Origin: Methylobacterium sp. W2
Lineage (GTDB): Bacteria > Pseudomonadota > Alphaproteobacteria > Rhizobiales > Beijerinckiaceae
NCBI RefSeq assembly: GCF_020662345.1
Contig: NZ_VMOA01000048.1
Coordinates: forward strand, 1 to 42,327
Direction of reading: 5' to 3'
Length of the DNA stretch: 42,327 nucleotides
The notes under the pieces were generated by a model. It searched no databases, was not told the origin of the DNA, and worked only from the letters and a program-made list of their open reading frames with translations. The position numbers were made by a program, and so were the translations under genes. Every line of letters starts with the position of its first letter. Positions within the stretch are counted from its first letter, which is position 1. Positions 7,894 through 15,208 of the stretch are shown here, piece after piece.

Positions 7894-9096
7894 TTAGCTC
7901 GACCCGGTCGCGGCCTCCTCCGACCGCTCCGCCAAGGCGAAGGCGATGGGCAGCCAGAGGAAGAAGAAATGCATGTTCACGAACGAGAACGGGTTGGGAA
8001 GGTCCGATCCCATATAGCCGAAGCTGAAGATCAGCGCGGCGGCGCAGAACGTCGAGCGCCCTCCGTCGACGGTCGCGAGGTGACGGCAATAGACGAAGGC
8101 CATCGCCAGAGCGGCCACCAAGGCCGGAACGCCGAAATACATCGCCGTGCCGAACAGGCCGTTATGGGCGTGGTTGAAGAGCGAATCGGCAAAGCGGAAG
8201 ACGGGCGTGAAACCGAGCAGGGGCCGCTGCGAGATATGCTCGAACACCCAGGTCCAGATCTGCTGGCGGCTGGAGGGGCGGCAGAAATTCGACTGGTCGA
8301 CGCAGAGCATCGCTCTCAGCCAGGGCTCGATCACGATCAGCGCCGTGGTGAGGCTCCAGGCCAGGAGGGCCACCGCGAAGAGGCGCCAGCCGGCGAGGCG
8401 CCAACGACCCGGACGCCCCGGCAGCCGCGTCGCCGCCAGGGCGACGACCGTCGCGAGGATGGGGCCGCGGCTCTGGGTCATGGCCACGGCCACGACGATC
8501 GGCAGTGAGGCCAGGGCGACGAGGGCGATCGTCGCGGGTGTGGCAGGACGTGACCGGTCGCCGAGAAGGGCGACGAAACCGATCAGGGCGATGCAGAGGC
8601 CCCCGGCTCCCGGGATGGAATTGGATGGTCGGCCCAGCGGCACGAGCCTGTCCGCAAAGGAGAGGCCCCCGCCGAAATGCAGGACGAGCGTCAGGAGGGC
8701 GCTGAGGCTGGCCACGGTAAAGAGCGCGCCCAGGATGAAACGGAGGCCGCAGCAGGCGATCAGGCGCCGTCCCGCCAGAAGGGCGACGGCCAGGAGCGCG
8801 AAATTCGCCACCGCATCGCTCGCCGGTCCCAGGGGGACGCGGTTGACGAAAAGGCCGAGCACCGTCCAAGCGGCAAAACCCGCGAGCGCGGCGAGCCCCC
8901 ATTCCAGGGCGCGCGGCAGGCGTTCGCGCAGAAGCGTCGGATCGCTCACGGCGATGGCGGCGAGCCCCGCGATCATCAGCTTGGCCGAGAGGTTCTTGGC
9001 GATGAAATAGGTGGAGACCAGCAGCAGGAGGTAGCCGGCCACGCAGAGGGCGTTCCGCCCCGCGAGGCCGCGTGCCGAGGTGGCCGGGATCGTCAT
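7894..9096 (-). CDS. O-antigen ligase / polymerase-like membrane protein
   Basis: A 400-residue polytopic membrane protein with about ten to twelve hydrophobic segments and a larger polar loop near residues 255-310 (cysteine-containing, with the SSRQQIWTWVFEHISQRPLL block). This is the layout of the Wzy/WaaL O-antigen ligase or polymerase group (Wzy_C domain), in which the loop carries conserved Arg and His residues for transfer of polysaccharide from its lipid carrier. HNGLFGTAMYFGVPALVAAL after the loop also fits. It starts three bases after the stop of the GT61 gene, so the two form a pair, probably for exopolysaccharide or capsule. Sequence alone does not separate ligase from polymerase. 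Confidence 0.75.
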   Translation of the reverse strand: MTIPATSARGLAGRNALCVAGYLLLLVSTYFIAKNLSAKLMIAGLAAIAVSDPTLLRERLPRALEWGLAALAGFAAWTVLGLFVNRVPLGPASDAVANFALLAVALLAGRRLIACCGLRFILGALFTVASLSALLTLVLHFGGGLSFADRLVPLGRPSNSIPGAGGLCIALIGFVALLGDRSRPATPATIALVALASLPIVVAVAMTQSRGPILATVVALAATRLPGRPGRWRLAGWRLFAVALLAWSLTTALIVIEPWLRAMLCVDQSNFCRPSSRQQIWTWVFEHISQRPLLGFTPVFRFADSLFNHAHNGLFGTAMYFGVPALVAALAMAFVYCRHLATVDGGRSTFCAAALIFSFGYMGSDLPNPFSFVNMHFFFLWLPIAFALAERSEEAATGSS

Positions 9097-9099
9097 GCG

Positions 9100-10308
9100 T
9101 CAGGCCCCGGCATGGAGTCTCGGTGCGGGCTCCACGGCGCGGAGGATGGCCTCCGCCGTTGCCGCGGGATCGATCGCGAAGGATTGCCGGGTGCCCTCCG
9201 GGCCGCCCAGGATCGGCACGTAACCGGCCCCGCCCTCGCTCGCCCAGTGAAGCACGGTGCTCTTGCGGGAGGTCGAGGCCATCAGCTCGACGACGGTGGC
9301 GCCGGGTTTGCAGAAGATCGTGTTGGCCAGGGCGGCGCCATGCACGGCGGCCACGACGTCGGCCCCCGATATCGCCGCCATCTGCTCGGCATGGTTGCCC
9401 CATCCCGGCTCGAAGATGCGGAAGCCCGCGCGTTCCAGCCGCTCGACCAGCGCGTCCTCGCCCTCCACGACGCGCAGGCGCTGGTTGCGGCGTCGGAGAT
9501 AGAGCTTCGAGGCCGGCGGCGTGACCGGATGCCCCTGGTAGGCCGCGCGGAAGATGGCCCGTGCCGTATCCAGTGCCTGGGGAACGCCGAAGATCCGTTC
9601 GATATTGGGGCAATGGCTCCGGGCATAGACATAGCGCTCCGCGACCACGTGGTCCGTCGCCTTGAGTACGAGCTGCCGGATCGGATAGCCGAGCGCCTTC
9701 AGCCCATCGAGGAAGGCGGTCACCAGGGGCGGGTGCGAGGCGGAGACGAACACCGTCTCCTCCCGCTTGTCGATGGCGCCGACGCGCACCGCCTCGCAGA
9801 TCGGCATCAGCACGTCGGTGAGGAGATGGCCGAAATGGAAGACGGGTGGGATCGCGAGGCAGCGCTCCGTCAGGACGATCTTCCTGAGACCGATCGGCGC
9901 GGGGTGGCAGAAGGCCCAGCGTGCCTGGCCCCGCTGGCCGAGGGAGATCTGGCGGCCCGTGTCGTAATCGGCGGGGATCACGGTATGGCCGGGAATCAGG
10001 ACGTCGCCGATCTCGGCGATCATCGTACGGGTGGTGTCCCCCGTGCAGGCCGTCTCCAGCCCGTTCATCACATCGGCGTTGTGGCGCAGGACGATGGCCC
10101 GTGCCGCGTCGTAGCCGGGCGCGCAGAGGCGATGCCTCCGGGTCTCGTCGCTGATCACCCGCGCGCGGTCGGCCGGCCAGGCAAAATCCGGGAAGTAACC
10201 CGTGCTCCGCCGCAGGGCGGGATGCCAGCCCAGTAGGGCAGTGCTGAAGGCCGACGCATAGGGCTTCAGGTCGAACAGGCGTTCGAGGAACGTATGGTGC
10301 CGGGCCAA
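9100..10308 (-). CDS. Glycosyltransferase family 61 (DUF563) protein
   Basis: About 402 residues with the GT61 signature in the C-terminal half: RRNQRLRVVEGEDALVERL, then the FRIFEPGWGNHAEQMAAIS and ADVVAAVHGAALANTIFCKP blocks, near residues 275-350. The VHGAALAN and following TVVEL motifs are the usual nucleotide-sugar site of this family. It presumably adds a sugar during exopolysaccharide or capsule synthesis on the cytoplasmic side. The reading starts with TTG at 10308 after GGGGA; no ATG is available near the N-terminus. The 284 bases upstream (to rutF) are non-coding, somewhat AT-richer near 10540-10580, and probably contain its promoter. It is paired with the O-antigen ligase-like gene. 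Confidence 0.75.
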   Translation of the reverse strand: MARHHTFLERLFDLKPYASAFSTALLGWHPALRRSTGYFPDFAWPADRARVISDETRRHRLCAPGYDAARAIVLRHNADVMNGLETACTGDTTRTMIAEIGDVLIPGHTVIPADYDTGRQISLGQRGQARWAFCHPAPIGLRKIVLTERCLAIPPVFHFGHLLTDVLMPICEAVRVGAIDKREETVFVSASHPPLVTAFLDGLKALGYPIRQLVLKATDHVVAERYVYARSHCPNIERIFGVPQALDTARAIFRAAYQGHPVTPPASKLYLRRRNQRLRVVEGEDALVERLERAGFRIFEPGWGNHAEQMAAISGADVVAAVHGAALANTIFCKPGATVVELMASTSRKSTVLHWASEGGAGYVPILGGPEGTRQSFAIDPAATAEAILRAVEPAPRLHAGA

Positions 10309-10592
10309 GCAGGTTCCCCACGAAATCGCACGCTCGACCCTACGGCACCATTGGTGAAGAACGCTGGAACGACACCACCGAGTCTACGGTCTCGCCCCGC
10401 ACCGATGCATCGACCCCAGGGGCTGAACATGTATTTCGAATGCACGATGCAATTGGAAAGCTCGGCGCACCAGGCATCGTCCGGTCATCCGATTCGATAC
10501 CGTGGAGCACGACAAGTCCGCCGCCGCTTAATGGCTATGCGGTAAGCAACCCCGGTCGATAAATCAATATCCTCCCGGCCAGGAACGTCCGC

Positions 10593-11123
10593 CTATGAGC
10601 TCCCGACCAGGAAGGACGCGGATGATACCGGCAAGGTGTGGTAGCGCCGGCCGGCATAGACGAGGCCCTGTCCGCTACCCGGTTCCGAGAGATCCACCAC
10701 CTCGCAGAACAGCACATCGTGGCTGCCGACGGCATGGCGTGCGACGATGCGGCAATCGAAGGCGGCGAGCGCCCCCTCCAGCACCGGCGCCCCGGTGGCG
10801 AGTTCACCCCAAGCCGCGGCCGCGAAGCGCTCGTCCATGGGGGTACGGCCTCCGAACGCCCCGGCGATGCCGGCCTGCTCGCCCGACAGGGTGTTCACGC
10901 ACAGGACTGCGTTGGCGCTCACCGCCGCGTAGGCCGAGGAGGTGCGGTTGATGCAGACGAGGAGGGTTGGCGGTGCATCGCTGACGCTGCAGACGGAGGA
11001 GGCGGTGAAGCCTGCCCGTCCCCCCGGCCCGTCGCTGGTGACGAGATGGACCGAGCTGGCCAGATGCGACATCGCCTCGCGGAAGGCGCCGGCTTCGACC
11101 GTGGGCATCGTCGTCTCGGTCAT
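10593..11123 (-). CDS. rutF: RutF, NADH:FMN oxidoreductase of the Rut pathway
   Basis: A 176-residue flavin reductase-like protein with the FMN-binding split-barrel fold. Motifs are FREAMSHLASSVHLVTSDGP, GFTASSVCSVSDAPPTLLVC and SSAYAAVSANAVLCVNTLS. RutF supplies reduced FMN to the RutA monooxygenase, which opens the uracil ring. The ATG at 11123 was chosen; the longer reading would add 14 residues that overlap the palindromic repeat. It is the last gene of the contiguous rutABCDF run, 119 bases after rutD. The usual rutE is not between rutD and rutF. Expected to be cytoplasmic and induced by uracil through RutR. Confidence 0.85.
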   Translation of the reverse strand: MTETTMPTVEAGAFREAMSHLASSVHLVTSDGPGGRAGFTASSVCSVSDAPPTLLVCINRTSSAYAAVSANAVLCVNTLSGEQAGIAGAFGGRTPMDERFAAAAWGELATGAPVLEGALAAFDCRIVARHAVGSHDVLFCEVVDLSEPGSGQGLVYAGRRYHTLPVSSASFLVGSS

Positions 11124-11143
11124 GGCCGGGGCTTTCCTCGAAA

Positions 11144-11189
11144 CAGGTTTAGCGAAAGTGGTCACCGGTTTTGCGCCTTAAAACCTGCG
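11144..11189. repeat. Short palindromic repeat, copy B
   Basis: CAGGTTT at 11144-11150 is matched by AAACCTG at the other end (11181-11187), with an inner GCGAAAGTG...CCGGTTTTGCGC dyad. It matches copy A at 7849-7893 in order of elements and much of the sequence. Like copy A it lies a short distance upstream of a rut gene start (21 bases before rutF). Confidence 0.5.
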
Positions 11190-11242
11190 ACACTTCAAAG
11201 GCCTGAGCGAGGTGACGCGTTGGCTTGCCAATGCGAACCTGC

Positions 11243-12022
11243 TCAGGGTCGGTCGAGAAAGGCGAGGAGGGCGCGGTTGAACGCCTCCGCCTGCGTCACG
11301 CTATGGGCGTGGCCGCCGCTCTTGGCCAGATCCAGCCTGGCGTTGGGCAGGCCTGCCGCGAGCCGTTCCGAACACAGATAGGGCACCAGCACGTCGTCTT
11401 CCGCCGCCATCACCAGGGTTTCGTGCGGGATGTCGGCGAGACGATCGCTGAGATCGAAGGCTTCGAGCGCCGCAATCCGCCGGAACGTGTTCTCAGGCCC
11501 GGGGAAATGCGCCAGGGCATGGGCCTCGTCCGCCACCACCCGCCCGGCGTTGAGGGACAGCCAGGGGGCGGGGTAGAGGAAGATGGCCTGCGCCGCCACG
11601 TAGGCGTCCGGTCCGGCATGGGTCAGCAGCGCCTTGCGGGCGGCAAAGCAGCGCTTCGTCGCCGGATCGGCCCTGTCCCAGCCGTTGACGACCACGAGGC
11701 GTCCGACCCGGTCGGGATGGGTGCGCGCGAGCTCGAGACCGATCAGGCCGCCCAGCGCATGGCCGACGATGTCGGCGGTGGCGATGCCGAGCTCATCCAG
11801 CACGCGAAGCGCGTCGCGGGCCATCGCCGCGATGTCGTGGCCCTCATCCAGGGCATCGGGCGAACGCCCGGTGCCGCGATGGTCGTAGCCGACCACTCGG
11901 AAGCGCTCGGCCAGAGCCGGGATCTGCGGCGCGAAATAGCCGCAGGAGCCGCCGAGACCGGGCGAGAGCAGGACGGTGCGCGCTCCGGCCCCGTGGACCT
12001 CGTGGTGGATGGCTGCGCTCAC
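11243..12022 (-). CDS. rutD: RutD, alpha/beta hydrolase of the Rut pathway
   Basis: Alpha/beta-hydrolase of 259 residues, close to E. coli RutD in length. It is assigned to accelerating aminoacrylate hydrolysis to malonic semialdehyde and ammonium. Visible motifs are LLSPGLGGSCGYF (oxyanion region), YDHRGTGRSPD, GHALG at residues 87-91, AEDDVLVPY and GGHAHSV. The nucleophile elbow has Ala89 where most family members have Ser; RutD of E. coli has the same GHALG, so this is normal for RutD. The GTG start at 12022 overlaps the rutC stop as GTGA, which decides the start and indicates translational coupling. Confidence 0.88.
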   Translation of the reverse strand: MSAAIHHEVHGAGARTVLLSPGLGGSCGYFAPQIPALAERFRVVGYDHRGTGRSPDALDEGHDIAAMARDALRVLDELGIATADIVGHALGGLIGLELARTHPDRVGRLVVVNGWDRADPATKRCFAARKALLTHAGPDAYVAAQAIFLYPAPWLSLNAGRVVADEAHALAHFPGPENTFRRIAALEAFDLSDRLADIPHETLVMAAEDDVLVPYLCSERLAAGLPNARLDLAKSGGHAHSVTQAEAFNRALLAFLDRP

Positions 12023-12408
12023 GGCTTGCCCAGATGCGCGATGGAGGCGATCTCGACGAGGGCGTCGGGCTTCACCAGGCCGCACTGGATGCAGTAGCGC
12101 GCCGGCTTCTCGCCGGGGAAGTAGGTGGCATAGACCGCGTTGATCGCGGCGTAATCGGCCCAGTCCTTCAGAAAGATGTGGTTGAAGGTGACGTCGTCCA
12201 TGGTGCCGCCGGCCGCCGTGACGACGCCCTTGATCGTCTCCAGCACGTGTCTCGTCTGCGCACCCGCATCGCCCACATGGACGACGTTGGCGTCGGCATC
12301 CAGCGGCAGGGTGCCGGAGACGTAGAGCACGCCGTCGGCGAGGGTGCCCGGCACGTAGGGGGCGAGCGGCTTGCCGGTGCCGGGGGGAATGATCACGGTC
12401 TTGGGCAT
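12019..12408 (-). CDS. rutC: RutC, Rid/YjgF-family aminoacrylate deaminase
   Basis: A 129-residue Rid-family protein, the usual RutC length. It shows PLAPYVPGTLADGVLYVSGT, LPLDADANVVHVGDAGAQT, and the Arg-containing YCIQCGL/KPDALVEI segment typical of YjgF/RutC trimers. It acts on 3-aminoacrylate (or its peracid) formed after RutB. I chose the ATG at 12408 because the RutC-like sequence starts MPKTVIIPPG there; the frame remains open upstream only because a palindromic repeat is read through. It is coupled to rutD by a GTGA overlap but separated from rutB by 205 bases containing that repeat. Confidence 0.88.
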   Translation of the reverse strand: MPKTVIIPPGTGKPLAPYVPGTLADGVLYVSGTLPLDADANVVHVGDAGAQTRHVLETIKGVVTAAGGTMDDVTFNHIFLKDWADYAAINAVYATYFPGEKPARYCIQCGLVKPDALVEIASIAHLGKP

Positions 12409-12477
12409 GGTTCGCAGTACTCCCGTTCGATCGTCGAAATGGCCGTCTTCGTCGTCTGTGTCGTCTTGCCCGCCCGT

Positions 12478-12595
12478 GACCTCATCCTGAGGTGCCGCAG
12501 CGTAGCGGAGGCCTCGAAAGCGGCTTTCAGCTCGCTTCCAGGGGCCTGGAGGCCTCCTTCGAGGCACGCTGACGCGGGCACTTCAGGATGAGGTC
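12478..12595. repeat. 118-base palindromic repeat element between rutB and rutC
   Basis: GACCTCATCCTGAGGTGCC at 12478-12496 is the inverse of GGCACTTCAGGATGAGGTC at 12577-12595 with one mismatch in 19. Inside is a second dyad: GGAGGCCTCGAAAGC on one side and GCCTCCTTCGAGGC on the other. The whole block can fold into a long nested hairpin and has no coding appearance. This is the architecture of interspersed palindromic repeats common between genes in Methylobacterium and related genera. A 14-base identical fragment of one arm is found at 24104-24117. Confidence 0.7.
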
Positions 12596-12613
12596 GAGGG
12601 CGGAGGGAGGATG

Positions 12614-13345
12614 TCACTCCGCCACCACGGCGTCCCGCTCGGCCAGCGCCGCCTCGAAACTCGCCACGTCCGAGACCCAGCCGAAGAAGGTCTCGATATT
12701 GGCGAGCGCTCCCGCCTGGAGGCTGTCCGGCCCCGCCTGATGCGTCGCGTCGGCGAGGACGATGCCGAAATATTCGAGGAAGAATCCGTCGCGCAGGGTC
12801 GATTCCACGCAGACATTGGTGGCGATGCCGGTGAAGACCAGGGTGCGGATGCCGGCCGAGCGCAGCAGGCTGTCGAGCTGGGTGTTGTAGAAGCCGCTGT
12901 AGCGCGGTTTTGGAAGCACGATGTCACCGGGCTCGGGCTTCAGCGCATCCACCAGGGCGTAGTCCCAGGATCCCTTGGCGAGCAGCCGCTCGTTCATGTC
13001 GGGGCGGCTGCGCATGGTCTTGAGGGCGTTCGACTTGTGCCAGTTCGGCGAGCCCGGCCCGCCGGCCTCGACATAGTCCGGGTCCCAGCCGTTCTGGAAC
13101 CAGATGACCTTGAGTCCGTGTTTTCGCGCGGCGGCGACGGCCGTCGCGATCTTCTCGATCACCGGCCCGGTCGCCGAGACGTCGAACCCGGCGAGATCGA
13201 GATAGCCGCCCCTGGTGGCGTAGGCGTTCTGCATGTCGACGACGATGAGGGCGGTGGCCTTCGCGTCGAAGGCGATGGGCTCGGGCCGGGCGGGGAGGGT
13301 GATGCCGCCATGGCGGCCGGCCGGGTCGTGATAGCCGGCGACCAT
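12614..13345 (-). CDS. rutB: RutB, ureidoacrylate amidohydrolase
   Basis: A 243-residue isochorismatase-like cysteine hydrolase with the full catalytic triad in sequence: Asp37 in LIVVDMQNAY, Lys146 in LPKPRYSGF and Cys179 in GIATNVCVESTLRDGF. The WFQNGWDPDYVEAGGPGSPN block is typical of RutB. It hydrolyses peroxyureidoacrylate/ureidoacrylate from RutA, releasing carbamate and aminoacrylate. Its ATG shares one base with the rutA stop (TGATG), so the two are translationally coupled. Expected to be cytoplasmic. Confidence 0.92.
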   Translation of the reverse strand: MVAGYHDPAGRHGGITLPARPEPIAFDAKATALIVVDMQNAYATRGGYLDLAGFDVSATGPVIEKIATAVAAARKHGLKVIWFQNGWDPDYVEAGGPGSPNWHKSNALKTMRSRPDMNERLLAKGSWDYALVDALKPEPGDIVLPKPRYSGFYNTQLDSLLRSAGIRTLVFTGIATNVCVESTLRDGFFLEYFGIVLADATHQAGPDSLQAGALANIETFFGWVSDVASFEAALAERDAVVAE

Positions 13346-14445
13346 CACGCCACCTTCGCCATCGGCACGGCATCGGCCGTGACATGCGCCCGCGATCGCA
13401 TCAGCGGCTGGATGCGGGTGCCGTAGGCGTCGAGCCCCTTGAGGAAATCGTCGAACACCAAGAGCACGCCTTCGGTGCCCGGCACCGTGGCGACCTCGTC
13501 GAGCATCCGCGCCACCTCCGCGTAGGAGCCGACCAGGGTGCCCATGTTGATGTTCACCGCCGAGGTCGGGTCGGCCATCTGGCGCACGTTGGTGTCCGAG
13601 CCGGATTTGGTGTCGGCCGCCCCCTGGACTCCGAGCCAGGCGATGGCCTCGGCATCGGCCCCCGCCTTGTAATGCTCCCAAGTGGCGCGGGCCTCCTCGT
13701 CGGTCTCGGCGGCGATGATCATGAACAGCACGTAGGACGAGACGTCCCGGCCCGTCGCGGCCTTGGCGAGTTCCAGCCGCTCCACCGTGGGGGCGAAGGC
13801 GGTGGGCGTGTTCACGCCCTTGCCGAAGCAGAAATTGTAATCGGCGTATTTGGCCGTGAATTCCATGCCGGCGGCCGACTGGCCGGCGCAGATGATCTTC
13901 ATGTCCGCCTGCGGCCGGGGCGAGAGCCGGCAATCGTCCATCTGGAAGAACTCGCCCTTGAGGTCGCAGGAGCCCGTCTCCCACAGGTCGCGCAGCACCT
14001 GGGCGTATTCGGAGAGGTACTCGTAGCGCCGCGAAAAGTACTCGTCGCCGGGCCACAGGCCCATCTGCGAGTATTCCGGCCGCTGCCATCCGGTGACGAG
14101 GTTGAGGCCGAAGCGGCCGCCGGAGATGGAATCGATGGTGGAGGCCATCCGCGCGGTGATGGCGGGGGGCATGCACAGGGTGGCGGCGGTGGCGAAGAGC
14201 TTGATCCGGCTCGTCACGGCGGCGAGGCCCGCCATCAGCGTGAAGGATTCGAGGTTGTGGTCCCAGAACTCGGTCTTGCCGCCGAAGCCCCGCAGCTTGA
14301 TCATCGACAGGGCGAAATCGAACCCGTAGCCCTCGGCCTTCAGCACCACCTGCTTGTTGAGCTCGAAGCTCGGCCTGTATTGCGGCGCGTTCTCCGACAG
14401 GAGCCAGCCGTTATTGCCGATGGGAATGAAGACGCCGACATTCAT
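13345..14445 (-). CDS. rutA: RutA, pyrimidine monooxygenase
   Basis: Flavin-dependent luciferase-like monooxygenase of 366 residues, the usual RutA length. It starts MNVGVFIPIGNNGWLLSENA and contains FDFALSMIKLRGFGGKTEFW, the FATAATLCMPPAITARMAS strand region and SGGRFGLNLVTGWQRPEY. The enzyme uses FMNH2 (supplied by RutF) and O2 to open the uracil ring between N3 and C4. It heads the minus-strand operon rutA-B-C-D-F. The promoter region upstream contains a RutR operator centred about 117 bases before the ATG, so expression should be repressed by RutR without uracil. Confidence 0.93.
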   Translation of the reverse strand: MNVGVFIPIGNNGWLLSENAPQYRPSFELNKQVVLKAEGYGFDFALSMIKLRGFGGKTEFWDHNLESFTLMAGLAAVTSRIKLFATAATLCMPPAITARMASTIDSISGGRFGLNLVTGWQRPEYSQMGLWPGDEYFSRRYEYLSEYAQVLRDLWETGSCDLKGEFFQMDDCRLSPRPQADMKIICAGQSAAGMEFTAKYADYNFCFGKGVNTPTAFAPTVERLELAKAATGRDVSSYVLFMIIAAETDEEARATWEHYKAGADAEAIAWLGVQGAADTKSGSDTNVRQMADPTSAVNINMGTLVGSYAEVARMLDEVATVPGTEGVLLVFDDFLKGLDAYGTRIQPLMRSRAHVTADAVPMAKVA

Positions 14446-14552
14446 GACCGCCTCGCTATTCTGGCGGAGATTGGACGATGGGATCCAATCCCGGTCAAGG
14501 TTGCGAACGGAGAGTGTCCTGCTCGTCCCGTCCGATGGTGAACGGTAGCTGT

Positions 14553-14570
14553 TTGGACCATATGGTCAAA
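14553..14570. promoter_or_regulatory. RutR operator in the rutA / cytochrome c intergenic region
   Basis: The core GACCATATGGTC at 14556-14567 is a perfect palindrome, extended to TTGGACCATATGGTCAAA. Compared with the E. coli RutR consensus TTGACCAnnTGGTCAA, 13 of 14 defined positions agree; the exception is G at 14555 where T is expected. RutR releases DNA when uracil or thymine binds. The site is between rutA and the divergent cytochrome c gene. In the remaining bases of 14446-14787 I see only a good ribosome binding site (GAGAGGAA) for the cytochrome. Confidence 0.85.
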
Positions 14571-14787
14571 CTCGAAATCGACCTTTTCGGCCGTTTGCTC
14601 AAACTCTCTTCGATCTGCCCGGCCGGGAGGCGGCTTCTGCTGAAACGCGCGGCGGATACGCGAACCCGCTCGGGTCTTCCCCGCGCCGTGACACGTTCTC
14701 GTGAGGTCTCACTCTCGGACATTGCCTTCGGGGACGACGCGGTAAGTAATCTGGAGGTATTCAAAACAACCACGGAGAGGAAACCCC

Positions 14788-15147
14788 ATGCGGTACCCGA
14801 TGCTCGGTGCTCTCGTCGCGATGCTGCTTCCGATGACGGCCCATGCCGAAGGCGATGCCGCCGCTGGCGAGAAAGCCTTCGCGCCCTGCAAGGCCTGCCA
14901 TGCCTTCGGCAAGAACGGCGTCGGCCCGGACCTGACGGGGGTCGTCGGGCGCAAGGCGGCCTCCCTCGACGGGTATTCCTACTCGGCCCCGCTCAAGGCG
15001 TCGGGCATCACCTGGGACGAGGCGAACTTGCACGAGTGGCTGAAGAACCCGAAGGCCAAGGTGCCGGGGACGAAGATGGTGTTCGCCGGTTATCCCGACG
15101 ACAAGAAGATCGATGACGTGATCGCGTATCTCGCCTCGAAGAAGTAG
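14788..15147 (+). CDS. Periplasmic class I c-type cytochrome
   Basis: A 119-residue protein with a signal peptide (MRYPMLGALVAMLLPMTAHA, cleavage after residue 20) and one heme c site, CKACH, at Cys34-Cys37-His38. Met97 in PGTKMVFAG is the likely sixth ligand. The order AFGKNGVGPDLTGVVGRKAA, SYSAPLKASG and DDVIAYLASK is typical of small mitochondrial/c2-like cytochromes that carry electrons between a dehydrogenase or bc1 and an oxidase. The partner cannot be deduced. It is divergent from rutA and the RutR operator lies 218 bases upstream of its ATG, so uracil control is possible. GAGAGGAA precedes the ATG. It is convergent with rutR. Confidence 0.9.
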   Translation: MRYPMLGALVAMLLPMTAHAEGDAAAGEKAFAPCKACHAFGKNGVGPDLTGVVGRKAASLDGYSYSAPLKASGITWDEANLHEWLKNPKAKVPGTKMVFAGYPDDKKIDDVIAYLASKK

Positions 15148-15171
15148 GTCTTTTCCCGGGCCTGGCCGACG

Positions 15172-15186
15172 GGCGGGATTCCCGCC
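15172..15186. terminator. Possible bidirectional hairpin between cytochrome c and rutR
   Basis: GGCGGG (15172-15177) pairs with CCCGCC (15181-15186) around an ATT loop, in the 61-base gap between two convergent genes. The stem is short but pure GC. There is no T-tract. Confidence 0.35.
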
Positions 15187-15208
15187 GGTGGGGCTCGTTT
15201 CCCAGTGC

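Noticed and set aside
8162..10321. Long minus-strand frame (~719 aa) across the GT61 and O-antigen ligase genes
   Set aside because: Arg/Pro-rich out-of-frame reading of two genes with recognisable motifs; a usual artefact of very GC-rich DNA.
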